Below, in pieces: positions 9,635 to 20,262 of a stretch of 64,000 nucleotides of DNA. Positions within the stretch are counted from its first letter, which is position 1, and each line of letters begins with the position of its first letter. The notes under the pieces were generated by a model. That model ran no database searches. It saw nothing but the letters and a program-made list of their open reading frames with translations, and was not told the origin of the DNA. The position numbers and the translations under genes are program-made. The DNA comes from Echinometra lucunter (taxonomy: Eukaryota > Echinodermata > Echinoidea > Camarodonta > Echinometridae), in NCBI GenBank assembly GCA_029962745.1, contig CM057171.1, positions 18,846,034 through 18,910,033 of the forward strand, in the 5' to 3' direction.

Positions 9635-11999
9635 CCTCACGCACGCGCGCGCGCACACACCCACAAAAAAATTCATGTTTTGAAAACATTTTGTTGTCAT
9701 GGATTCTGGACGAGAGTATGGAGCGGTATAGAGCGACCGCAGAAACACTCCAATCCCATTTGTGACAGGGTTTTACTGAATGATTGACTCCTATTCATAA
9801 TGTATACCGCCCTCTTGCTTGCACAGTAAGATACGACAATGACACAATTTCAGTGATCTACATCAACATTTCCTTCTCGTTTTGTTGCCCTTTCAGACTC
9901 TCTAAAATCAGGTCATCAGCTGTGCAATATTTTAATCTAAATAATGCTACATACGCCCTCGAAAAGATAGAGCAGTGGATTTTAGAGCCTACTTTCGAGA
10001 ATGTGTCAAAACTGAGGGGACAAAAAAGCGTATAGCAAGTTTTAATGTTTTTCAAACATTTTAATACTTCGTAGAACTCTGTGGAACTCATTAAAGGAGA
10101 GAGGAAAAGCCTGTTGATTTGTGGTCTGAGGACCGTATAAGCCGACATGACAGAGACAGTTTGGACTGCTTGCTGCGAAATTGCGCCACGCAATATTTTT
10201 TTTTCCACTTTGCCCTTCCTCCGAAATGAATTCCATGAAATTAGTGATATTTTTGCACGCTGAATCAGACCTGAAAGAAGGCTAGTAATCGACAGGGGAA
10301 AAACTTGGATTTCATCAATAAACCGCTTTGAAACGCCTTCGGACAATCGGTGTTCCGGGCGCAGGAAACGTAGGCAACAAACGGTCATCACTCATCATTA
10401 ATATACAAACATATCATACGCAGGATGAAATATATCTAACTTTGCACGCAATCAAATCTTGAAAATGTAGAGGAGAGCTTAGAGACCGTGAACTTTAGAA
10501 TGTCCTTTCAAAGGTATACCTAATGATTACTGACCATTTCAAAACTTTAAACAGTTCCAAGAGGTAATGTCGACGTTCGGGCCGAATACTTCAGTCTTTT
10601 CTCGATTTATTTCGAAAATTACGAGGGCATTTGAAGAGCATCCTTTTCAGATAAACTGCCTACCTTTTTTCCTAACTCACATTTTTAGAAATGAGAAAGA
10701 TCACAAACTGTTTTTTAAAACTTTCCAAGAACTCAACCCAACCTACTCTTTATAATTATTATTTTCTATATAAGTATTATTTGATGTGTAGCCATAAACA
10801 TTATCAAATTATGGAAAACGTGATTTCAAAGAAGGAATAAATGGACGATTATGGTCCCTTGTACCCCGAACTGTTTGTCATTCAATTGTCATTGAACTGC
10901 CAGTTTTTATAAAGAGTTCTTTATAATTATGCATCTTTAAATTAAAGCCTGTATCAGAGTTGTGAAAAGATGTAGATACAGCTTACTAGTTAAGGGGGGT
11001 ATTTTTATTCTCTCGCTTTGCTTGGTTAATAGTTTTGCCAGCAAATCTTGTTGGGGTGCCCCCCCCCCCTTTTTTTGTGGTCATAATAAACAATAGAAAC
11101 AGTGCGTATATTGGCTGTTACGATTATAAACCGAGCTAATCATAAGTATTGTTCGCAAAAATACAAAGCCTCTTACATGTCAACAACTATTTCATTTATG
11201 TTATTCTGTGTTTTGATTGCAATATGCTGCTCTTGGATCATCAACTTGTCAAGATTCTATAAAGGCTTTCATGATGTTCCCTTTTATTATTATTTTTTTA
11301 ATCGTTTTTGGTGTTAGTTCATAATCATGGTTTTAAACTGAATCGAGAATAAAGACTATCAGTGTAAATTATTGTTTATGAATATCATTCCACATATCTT
11401 ACTTTAAACAGTGAGTGTTAGATTACACAAAATTGCTTTACAAGATTACGAAATTGTTTCAAAAGCACGAATTCTAATCAAATCAAATCAAATCAAATCA
11501 AATCAAATTTTTCAAAAAAAAATATAATGGGGAAGGGGAGGGGGAGCATTAGGCCCGATTGCTGATGTATAATTGTATTTGCTTCTCGTGTTAATCAGAA
11601 GTACATGGGGCTACTTTACCGCAAGGATGGAATACTTTTCATTAAAGTAATTGTGAATTGTGACCTTAGTGATTAATGGAGATTATGGCATATTAATCAT
11701 GAACTGAATCATGTATTGTTCTTGAGATGATGACACTGACCACTGACACCCTGTCGCTGTTCATGAGTGGTAGGGGTAAGCGGGGGGAGGGGGGAGTCTT
11801 TGCCCCTTCCCAGTTAGACCCCATCCCTCCCCTAGTGCCGTCGGATCCAAGGGAAAGGTACATTAATATTCATAAGAGTGTGATTTGTTTTTGCTTAGCC
11901 CTCCCCCCATCTCTTCCCTTCCCTTCTCTTCCCTTCCCTTCCCGTTTACTATTAAACTTAACTTTTCATCTCTTAACCCCTCCCACCCGCCTTCAATGC
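9301..11999. other. Intergenic DNA with microsatellites
   Basis: No gene is convincing. A (TC)n/(CA)n tract lies at 9552-9662. An open frame of 177 codons on the minus strand (9858-10391) has no motif I recognise. An (AATCA)n tract of seven units lies at 11476-11508, and there are C-runs and purine-rich patches at 11060 and 11530. A short polypyrimidine-AG at 9870-9896 followed by an open plus frame to 10035 could be a terminal exon, but nothing supports it. Confidence 0.5.
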
Positions 12000-12724
12000 G
12001 GAGGTGATGTGGCTCAGTGGATGAGTCCCCGGACTGTGAACCACGAGATTCGGGGTTCGAATCCCACCACGGCACAGTCCTTTGGCAAGACATTAATCTA
12101 CATTTGCCACTCTCCACCCGGGTGTAAATGGGTACCGGTGTCATAGCAGATTTGTTCTGGGTTCCGGAGGAACGAAACGACTAGTCGACTCGTTCCCCGG
12201 AACAGCGTTGCCAGGTTCAGAATGCTGTATTATCGTACTAGAGAGTAAAAATTATCGTGTTTTTTTTTTTTTTTTAGAAAATTATCGTACACACAGCTGA
12301 CTCTACAGTACATACACTATGCATACGATTAACGGCCCCTTAACTTTAGGAAAACTCATTTTGATTGGCTGCAAATTCAATGTAGGGGCCTACAAGACGC
12401 GTAGACGGGTTAATTAACTGTTCGGTATGCAAAGTAAGCATGTACTTTGCAGAGACTTTGAGTAGGTTGAAATGACTATGACTATCCCATCGCCTGGACG
12501 GAGGCGGATCCAATCGGCGGGTGAAAATTCAGGCGATTGGTTCCAAAGCATCCAATCGCCTGCCCGGAACAAATCGTCTATGACACCGGCAGGAAGGAAT
12601 TCCTTGAAGCTGTGAGCACTGTAATTGGTAGCCTAGCTGAGCCGAGGTAATATTGGAGCGCCTTGAGCACCTTGTTTGGTGGATATGTGCGCTATACAAA
12701 TATCCAATGTTATTATTATTATTA
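12000..12724 (+). mobile_element. tRNA-derived SINE, split by a MITE
   Basis: The head is tRNA-like, with pol III box A tggctcagtgg at 12010-12020 and box B ggttcgaatcc at 12054-12064. The body reads ggcaagacattaatctacat and ccactctccacccgggtgta up to gggtacc. It resumes after the insertion at ggcaggaaggaattccttga and ends with gcgccttgagcacc, gcgctatacaaatatcc and (ATT)n. This is a full-length SINE apart from the insertion. Its tail resembles the 3' end of the LINE at 31464, which suggests that LINE family moved it. Confidence 0.87.
12139..12585. mobile_element. 447-bp MITE inside the SINE, CCGG target duplication
   Basis: The ends tgtcatagcagatttgttc and gaacaaatcgtctatgaca are inverted repeats of about 25 bp. 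CCGG is present at 12135-12138 and 12586-12589, and removing one CCGG plus the insert restores the expected SINE text. The interior has T-runs and a GC-rich inverted motif (caatcgcc/ggcgattg). Superfamily not assigned; 4-bp targets are unusual. Confidence 0.8.
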
Positions 12725-13139
12725 CCCTCTTTCCGTTTAGAATCCAGTCCATGCCCCTGCTAGCTTTCAACTTAATATCCATACCGTTGTCCATTGTCCA
12801 TCGTCTTGCGGCTTGTCCAGGGGCCTGATTACGTGGGCTGACATAAGCCCTTGATCATCACAATGGATTTAATCTAATTATGACGCACCGTGGACAATAG
12901 AATGTACTTACATTATTTTCAGTGTGATTTGGAGAAATCATATTTGATATATTTCACTGACAAGGGTGCAAAAGAGATCTTATTTTCCAGGCTTGTTTAC
13001 ATCAAAGGTTTTACCATTATTCAAAGTTTTAGACTTTGTGAATAGTCCGTTCTCTGAAGTCCAAAAGGAATCTCTTTAATCCGGTGAATATAGAGGAAAT
13101 GAAAAAAAGATGATAAAATGATTTCGAAACTAATCTCCT
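12725..13139. other. Intergenic, no feature seen
   Basis: Unique-looking DNA between two SINEs; no coding frame or repeat structure was recognised. Confidence 0.5.
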
Positions 13140-13379
13140 ATAATCATAATAATAATGATAATAGCCGTTATTTACCCAGGGTAACCACTTTAGCTATCAG
13201 CTAATCTTCCAGCGGGCCCTGCGTAACATAATTTGTTCTTATTACCCTTCTCCATTCTTATATGCCGAGCGTCTGGCTAGAAGGCAGAAGAAGGTCCCAT
13301 TTCCGAAAGTCTTTGGTATGACTCGGCCGGGGATCGAACCCACGACCTCCCGTTCATGAGGCGGACGCTCTATCAATAT
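13140..13379 (-). mobile_element. tRNA-derived SINE, minus strand, 5'-truncated
   Basis: On the minus strand the sequence begins agagcgtccgcctcatgaac, continues to box B ggttcgatcccc (plus 13329-13340) and then tcataccaaagactttcgg and gggaccttcttctgcc, ending in (ATT/ATC)n at 13140-13160. The layout matches the common tRNA-derived SINEs of sea urchins as I remember them. Box A is missing or cut. Confidence 0.8.
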
Positions 13380-14340
13380 ATACACATAAAATTTTGGATT
13401 ATAATTTCATTTCGTTTACCCAAACTGGAATGGAATGTATAACAACCGAAGGTGAAAGGGAAATATATAGGTGATCATGAAAATATATGAACAAGTCGCA
13501 TAAGTCTCAAAATATGGTTTAACTATAAAGTTGCTTTGGATTACCCCGTACCCCCATGGACATGTTGGATTGGTTTTTAAAAGAGTGATTGGACTATTGT
13601 GTGATGTTCAACCGCAGTAATTTCAATATCATATCTAAAATGCCAAAAGCTATAAGAACTTTGAATTCATTTTTAATTTGGATTTCGGTCGGAATAAAAA
13701 TATATACTTTTCGTGTAATCTGCACTGATCTAATTTTGTTGGAATGAAGTCTGAATCTTTATACTATCCCATATGCATACCCAAGAGAAATAAAAATACG
13801 CACTGACGACTGGATTGCGACAAAGCGTGACAGACAACGTCCCTCGCTTCCGCCTCAAATTTCCATCAAAATAATATTCGCTTATCATAGTCTACACCAT
13901 GTCCCCAGCAACAAACTAATTAGCGACATGTTTAGAAAAAAAAAACATTAAAAAAAACCGCAATGATCATGAAAGATACAATGCTAATTTTTCGCTGTTA
14001 TGCCAAGTTTTAAAGAGACACCTTTTAAAAAAGAATAAAATGAAAAATAAAGAATTATGCAGTCCATTTTACCGTAAGACCTTCACCATGCTCACACGTG
14101 CAGCTCTCATGATTTGTCTTGTATAGTATGTTCATGCAGAATTTATTGCCAACTGTATCAGCTGTATTGAATTATAGAAACCTAATGATCCTGTTCAATT
14201 TAAGACTTTCTTCTGAGGTTTTATGGGGGATGGATATAACTTCATATCGAAAATATCTGTTTTAAAATTTCACGTACAATTGATGTCTTGTCCAGATTAA
14301 GACACTTTATACCGGTTAATATTTTGATGAATTTATATAT
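13380..14340. other. AT-rich intergenic DNA
   Basis: No gene, SINE or terminal repeat recognised; scattered A-runs only. Confidence 0.5.
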
Positions 14341-15118
14341 TACACTGATTTTTGCCTCATATTTTTTATTGTACAATTGTCTGGGGTAATTGTTCTGAGA
14401 CATTGATGAATAAATTATTTGTACTTCAGAAAAGAGCTATACGTATGATTACAAATTCTCATCCAAGAACAGCTAGTAAGGCACTTTTTATGAAATATGA
14501 GATTTTACCCATCCATGATATATATATAAATGACAAATTGCATACTTTATGTACATGTTTTTCTCACGAAAATTACCCTCGGTGTTTGATAATCTGTCTT
14601 CTTTGAATTCTAGTAATCATAATTACAACACAAGGAACCGTGTGCCCTATACATATCCCTCTTTTAAAGTACAAGATTTCTAGACAATTTCTCAATTTAC
14701 AAGGCTCCAAACTTTGGCATTCCATCCCAATTGACATTAGAAATTCACCCTCGCTTGCTTCATTTAAGAAAAAATACAAACTTTTTAAAAATAAACTCCT
14801 GAAATGTATCTCATTTCTGGTATGCTAATTTCCCATTCTCCCTCTTTGTTTCTATTATAAATGTTTTCTTTCTATCTTTCTTTTTGCATTAGAATTTTAT
14901 TTGATACAGGAGCCATTCCGAACAAGCACTTTGCTTTTGCGAGTTCCTCCACTCAGAAAATAATTAGTATATGCTTCTATTACGTATGATTGTCGTATAT
15001 CAGTTGCATTTTAGTGTGCTTCTTTTATGTCTCTTTTATTGTTGTAAAATGTATATATTCATAATACTGAATATCAACTTTTTTATGAGTGGAATAAACT
15101 TGAACTTGAGCTTGAATA
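14340..15118 (+). pseudogene. Jockey/CR1-group LINE, last part of reverse transcriptase and 3' UTR
   Basis: Reading 14352-14606 gives the end of a non-LTR reverse transcriptase: YCTIVWGNCS, then LQKRAIRMIT and ILPIHDIY, as in jockey/CR1-group elements. The frame then shifts, and 14640-14824 gives the C-terminal run with NRVPYTYP, FLNLQGSKLWHSIP and SLASFKKKYK before a stop. A 290-bp 3' UTR follows, ending aataaacttgaacttgagct at about 15115. The copy is 5'-truncated and frameshifted. Confidence 0.8.
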
Positions 15119-16750
15119 AATTCATTTAAACATGAGGAAGGAAGAGGAGGGAGGTGATGTTAGACTCCTCGCCCCCAACTTTTTTCATTCTGCGTAATTG
15201 CTGAGTGACAACAATTGATTGTTGCAGTTTCAATCAGTTGATCAATTTTTAAATACTGAACGAGCCTGCCAAGGTCGTTAGTTTCTACTCGACGAGATAA
15301 GATCAGAATTAACGGTAGCTTTTGGAACACCTTCGAAGTGTACTTCAAACTATTTTGTTTTCAGAAGGCTTGTATTTTCGCACAAGGTTAACAACCTTTT
15401 ACTTCTTTCAGACAGATCTGGTGGGGGGGGGGGCACATGATATATTCACTCGGGGAGGGGGTGCAAGTCAGTGAAGCCATATATTTTCCTGTATGAAACC
15501 AAATAAAATCCTACATAACCCCCTTCACCTACCCCCCCCCCCCCCGGCCTCCCTCCCACTGGTGTATGATATGAAGAAAAAAAAAATGATTATAACTGGA
15601 TCAAGCTATTCACACACAGCTGCGATTTATCCTCCCGATAAGCATGAGGAAAAAGGGGAAGTCATACACCGCACGTTGATGACGCAATCTCGCCATAGCA
15701 TCGCTGTAATTTACTATGTAGGGTATACATTCCTATCCCCTATACCCGTACCCGAGAGGGGCGCTTTCGTCTACTCATCAAGATATAATTCTTGTCATAA
15801 CGTTTGGCATTGTGAATATACATTTTTTGTATACGTGGTCCTCTTGTACTGCTTGTACATGAGTAGCATTTGGAATTGACTTTCCGGTTGATACAGAGGA
15901 ATAAATCGAAACGGAAATTGTTTCTGAAGAAAGGAGAGTGGGCATTCATCTTAAGGTAAGTTATATTTTTTGTGTTTGAATGACTTTATTACTGTTGTCA
16001 TTTTTGGGAGGACTAGAGGCAATAGATTTATGAAAGTTATCCTCAAGTTTATTAATTATGAAAAATGACTTGATATTGTAAGCAGGTCTGTATAGTCTAC
16101 AACGAAAAACATACAAATTATTCTAAGAGCCAGGGGGGAGTGGGGGGCAGTTGGACCCTTTCTCCAGACAGGATAAGAGAGATGCTAGAAGTAATAGGAA
16201 GAATAGAATATGACGGTAAGATTTTCATATGTTTCAGCAGAGACAAGAGATTCGAATATGAAATCGCCCTCGTGTTATGTTTTTATAGAGTATGTATATG
16301 TGCATGGTATCACATAACCATGATAGCGAAGGAACAGTGCGGAAGTGATGACAAAGTATTTCAAACTAACTAGAAATAAATGATTTAATACGTACTCACG
16401 GCATTTACAAGACTTGAAATAAAAAGACGAAATTAAAAAAAAACAAGAACAAAACAAGCTACGCAGAAATATATATCTATATATTTTTAAGCAAACCAAG
16501 AGGCAGTCTTTCAGGCAAATCTGAGAACATACACAAATTAATATCTGGAGGTAGATTATACATGATCTATTAATTCTCATTTCAAACAAAAATATGTACT
16601 CAGTTTCTGTATGCAACATACAAATCACATCAGAACCTGTAACACATTTACAGGCATGTGTAACTAATTTAATAGGGTATAGAGGCCTGTACTTCAATCT
16701 TTCATACATCTCCACGCATTTTCCGATGCAGTATTCCGATACCATAGCTA
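15119..16750. other. Intergenic DNA, poly-G/C runs, one possible splice donor
   Basis: G-runs at 15421 and C-runs at 15534 flank low-complexity DNA. At 15955 the text cttaag|gtaagt is a consensus donor after a purine-rich stretch, which could be a 5' UTR exon, but it has no open frame to support it. The remainder is AT-rich. Confidence 0.45.
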
Positions 16751-17022
16751 AGGGGCGGCGCCAGGGTATTTTGATGGGGGGAGGGGGGGGGGGGCAAGAT
16801 GACCCATAGGTGTGTTTATTTCTATTTCAAATGAAAAAAATAATAGGAGTATAATAGTTGCATGACCCAGCCCTCTCTTCTTCCATACTCTTATTTCTTC
16901 CCCCTCTTTTTTTTTTTTTTTTTTTTTTGGTCTTCTTTCTCTCCTCTTCTTTTTTTTCTGTTTTGATCACTTAAAAAATCATAGGGGGCGGTCGCCCCCT
17001 GTCTCCCTGTAGCACCGCCCCT
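16751..17022. mobile_element. MITE with GC-rich ends
   Basis: The ends aggggcggcgccaggg and ccctgtagcaccgcccct are imperfect inverted repeats of about 18 bp; gcta flanks both sides (16747-16750, 17023-17026). The interior holds poly-G and poly-T. The general look resembles the hAT-like elements earlier in the window, but the target duplication is not 8 bp. Confidence 0.55.
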
Positions 17023-17375
17023 GCTATTGCTGTTCACAAAGTTTATAATTAGACTGTCTATTCGGTTTTACTTTTGAATAAGGACTCTGGTCCTTCCATT
17101 CTATTTTCAGACCATTATTATTCCCATTCATACTTTTTGGTCAGCTCAGTTGATTCCTGACTCACAGATATCACCGTATCCTGGGACTATTTTTATCCTG
17201 ACGATGTTGTCGAAAATGGATCAGATGATGCGGGACATGTGTTTTTAATCAAGTGGGGACGCGTGAAATGTTCAAAATTTGTTACCTGGTTATACAGGAA
17301 ACCTCCAGGGAAAAGATGGAAGGAAGACAGTTCGATTTGGAACATGTTGAATTTCAAAAGTATACATTTCTTTAA

Positions 17376-17783
17376 CCCATTCGTGACAGAGGATCCACAT
17401 TATGTGGTTTGGTTTAATAACTTTTGATGCAAAGCCCTAAAAATCATACCAAATACATGAGCAGAAAGAGCAACAAATTCTACACTTACTGTGCCCATTT
17501 TTGTCGCAACAATATTTGTTGTTTGATGCTGAAATGTTTTTAAAGGAAAATAAGCATTAAAATCCTTAAATTGGCAATGCGATGAAAATGTTAAAATTAC
17601 TGTGTTTCCCTGCAAATTGCAACTTTATGACTTCTCATCATACATTCTGTCAATTTATATTTATTTCAGATACATGATGTTTTATAAGAAAAATGTAGCA
17701 ATAAAATAAAAATGTTGGTGTTGCCAATTTGAAGAATAAAAGCTGATCAAATTAAGCTTTAAATAATTCCTGTCAGGAATGTG
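17376..17783. mobile_element. TTAA-type MITE, copy 1 (408 bp)
   Basis: TTAA precedes (17372-17375) and follows (17784-17787) an element starting cccattcgtgacag and ending ctgtcaggaatgtg. TTAA targets and CCC ends are seen in piggyBac- and Kolobok-type elements. A near-identical copy is at 43097-43491 and an inverted, diverged one at 22297-22796. Confidence 0.82.
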
Positions 17784-18060
17784 TTAAAAAAGGAAGGCCA
17801 ACAGATTGAAGGATGTTGTGGGGCTATTCAAATAAGATTGAGTGAAATATCTTGAGACGATATAATGTCGTTCGACCCGGAAATTTGTGGTTATTGAAAA
17901 TAAAGCTTTAATTGAGCTGTAAATCTTGGTAGAGAGAAATTGACAGAATGGACTTCTGTTAGATTTTATTCAATAAATTCATTTTATGTATTTGTGTATT
18001 TTTTTTGTTGAATCATTTGTTTGTTCTGTTATAATGATGGTCACCGTGACAACCTGACAG

Positions 18061-18224
18061 GGGCACCGTTTCATGAAAGTTGTCAGCACTGACAATTTGT
18101 CATTCTCTGACAATTACCATAGTAACAGTCAGTGACCAGTGCTTCTCAGCCAATCAGAACCAAGGATTTTACTGAAATTGTCTGACAAATTATCAGTGCT
18201 GACAACTTTCATGAAACGGTGCCC
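18061..18224. mobile_element. Hairpin MITE with gggcaccgtttcatgaaag ends
   Basis: The arms gggcaccgtttcatgaaagt...are perfect inverses for about 30 bases and continue to 42 bp with one mismatch. The 80-bp centre contains cagccaatcagaaccaagga, shared with two other elements here (18298, 39529). Confidence 0.82.
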
Positions 18225-18297
18225 AGGTCTTTCGTTAACCCGTAGCGTAATGGAACCAAGCGGCCCCTATATTAAACTTACGAGAATCAGAGTTTTC

Positions 18298-18452
18298 GGG
18301 CCGCCGTTTCATAAAACCTGCTATAAATAACAAGTTGCAATATTGTTATAAGCTACTGAAATCCTTGCATCTGATTGCCTGAGAGCAAATTTGTCGTAGT
18401 AATGTGGCAGTTGTTACGGTGCTGATAACAAGGTTTTATGAAACAGTGCCCT
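18298..18452. mobile_element. Hairpin MITE with cgtttcataaaacct ends
   Basis: The left arm gccgtttcataaaacct pairs with the right arm aggttttatgaaacagtgcc. The centre, read on the minus strand, contains caatcagatgcaaggatttc and gtagcttata, nearly identical to the centre of the element at 39529 although the ends differ. Confidence 0.75.
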
Positions 18453-18816
18453 GTATTTTAAGGGTTAATTCTACCCAAAATATATATATTGAGAACGAAT
18501 TTTTAAACATATTCAACTAAAACATTTTAGATAATTACAGTGCTTAATCACATTGCAAATTAAAGAAACTTTAACTCGAAGGGCTACAATAACTTTCCGG
18601 GGTGGGGGAGGCTATCCTATACTTTCCAATGTATGTTGGCATATCAGAATATCAGGATATCAGAATATCATATTACTGTCATCTTTATAAAGGCAGTACT
18701 TTTTTAAAAGATATTAAATAAACATGTAATAAGTAGACAGAGAGACAAAACAATAAATGATTGAATAGATTAATGAAAAAAATGAATGAATGAAAAAATA
18801 AATAAGTAAATATATA
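18453..18816. other. AT-rich spacer
   Basis: No coding frame. There is a short tandem of atatcagaatatcaggatat around 18650 and an (AATG)n-like tract at 18770-18810. Confidence 0.5.
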
Positions 18817-19138
18817 AGTGTACAAAAAGACCGGTACATACAGTAGGCTATAGCCGTTTGACAGGAATGATCTCAACGTGAAGTACATTTACATGTATTA
18901 TGAAAGCAATATATTGCTTTCATAATATAGATAGATAAATAAATGAATGAATAATGAATAAAAAATGATGGATAAATGAATAGATAAGTAAGTATTCGTT
19001 AACTAATACTAAATGATTAAATAAATAGATGAATAAGTAAAAAAAAAATATTGCTTTCATAATACATGTACATGTACTTAACGTCGAGATCATTCCTTTC
19101 AAACGGCTGTACTGTATTTACCGGTCTTTTTGTACACT
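18817..19138. mobile_element. 322-bp element with ~95-bp inverted arms
   Basis: The left arm (18817-18915) runs agtgtacaaaaagaccggta through ggaatgatctcaacg to tattatgaaagcaatat. The right arm (19047-19138) is its inverse with about 10% mismatches. The loop is an (AATG/AATA)n low-complexity tract. It is a foldback-type MITE with AT-rich flanks that hide any target duplication. Confidence 0.75.
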
Positions 19139-19489
19139 ATCAGAATGCAGGCCTACTCTGTACAGGGGAAGATAGATGGGGTTCCGGGTTTCTAATTTTG
19201 GACGGCATTCACACGTATTAGCGAAAGCTTGTGAATAATCAAACTGCTAACCCCTTCTATCAGCGTTTAATTGATCATGGCTTAAGGTAAATCTTCCTCA
19301 GAATGTTCCTGAAATTCAGTAGCCTTTTTCCCATACTTTGTTGTTGTTGTTATTATTAATATTAATTTCGATCTTGTGCTATTTCGTCCCATACGTTATC
19401 GACCAAATCTAAAATAATTAGTATTTCTGCTGACTATTTCGGATTGTTTTTAACCCATAGCAGTGAAGTGTCTCCTTTTTGCAGTACAC

Positions 19490-19735
19490 TCTTAAAAACT
19501 AGAAGAAATGATTGGATTAATGTCGGCTGGGTGCAAGTAATATGTCTAGTCAAATATCTACTATATTCTAGTCAGAAATGACTGTGTTCTAGTCAAAATA
19601 CGACCAGAAAAATAGTTTAAAATGTCTTGAAAATAGTGAGAGAAAAAAAAAATGACTAGAAAATAGTAAGAAATGACTACAATAATAGTTGCACCCAATG
19701 CAGCTGACACTTTCATCTAGTTATGTTTAACTAGT
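19490..19735. mobile_element. MITE with actagaa ends and repeated ctagtca words
   Basis: The left end (aaaactagaagaaatg, then tgtcggctgggtgcaa) pairs imperfectly with the right end (ttgcacccaatgcagctgac, then tctagtt). The interior repeats tagtcaaa, tagtcagaaatgact and gactagaaaatag. Right after it a 20-bp unit (tttatgtttaactagtttat) occurs twice. Confidence 0.5.
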
Positions 19736-19854
19736 TTATTTTTATGTTTAACTAGTTTATCTATTGGTCCAGAATATCATATTATTCATGAAAAAAAAAA
19801 AAAAAAGTCATCGAGTAATTTGAGTCCCAAGTTCAATTCAGCAATTTGTTTCTT

Positions 19855-19907
19855 TCGAAATTGGCAACGAAATTGGCAACGAAATTGGCAACGAAATTGG
19901 CAACGAA
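19855..19907 (+). repeat. 12-bp minisatellite, four copies
   Basis: The unit gaaattggcaac is repeated four times without mismatch. It is not part of a supported gene. Confidence 0.9.
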
Positions 19908-20175
19908 AAGTATCATGCGATCAAGCTTTTGTGTGCAAATCGGCTTTTTTCTATTTAATTTTTCGATTTTTATTCTTTTCGATTCCTGTTATACGCATTT
20001 TTAAAACTATGTAGAAATGGAAAATAGATTTAATTGACGCCGATTTGATGAGGAAAAAATGATTAAATGAGATCTTAACCCGTTTACAACTATCAAAAAT
20101 TCTTCATTTCCCATGGGCTATAGTACAGGAACCACCCGGTTCGACAAGTAATTGTTGACAAATAATTGTTGACAA

Positions 20176-20262
20176 ATACAAAAATTGGAACGATACAGAG
20201 AAGGTTAGCATGGCCCCTTGCACAGACATGACACGCACAATCGTCAAGCGTTCCTAATTTTA
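20176..20262 (+). pseudogene. U6 spliceosomal snRNA pseudogene, 5'-truncated
   Basis: The stretch carries the conserved U6 body: aaaattggaacgatacagag, then agaaggttagcatggcccc, acatgacacgcac and tcgtcaagcgttcc followed by a T-rich end. Compared with the U6 consensus as I know it, the first ~20 bases (the 5' stem-loop) are absent, the ACAGAGA box reads acagagaa and is intact, and the region after ggcccc has several changes (cttgcacagacatg) that would harm the U4/U6 stem. No TATA box or proximal element is evident upstream. I call it a dead retro-copy or fragment, not a working gene. Confidence 0.85.

Noticed and set aside
9896..10035. Plus-strand open stretch after a polypyrimidine-AG
   Set aside because: It could be a terminal exon, but there is no upstream exon or homology to join to it.
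9858..10391. 177-codon open frame, minus strand
   Set aside because: No motif, no codon-use signal and no neighbours; such length can arise by chance in 64 kb.
12010..12076. Possible functional tRNA gene
   Set aside because: Box A and B are present, but the acceptor stem does not pair and the sequence continues into a SINE body.
20176..20262. Working U6 snRNA gene
   Set aside because: The 5' stem-loop is missing and no upstream TATA/PSE-like elements are visible.
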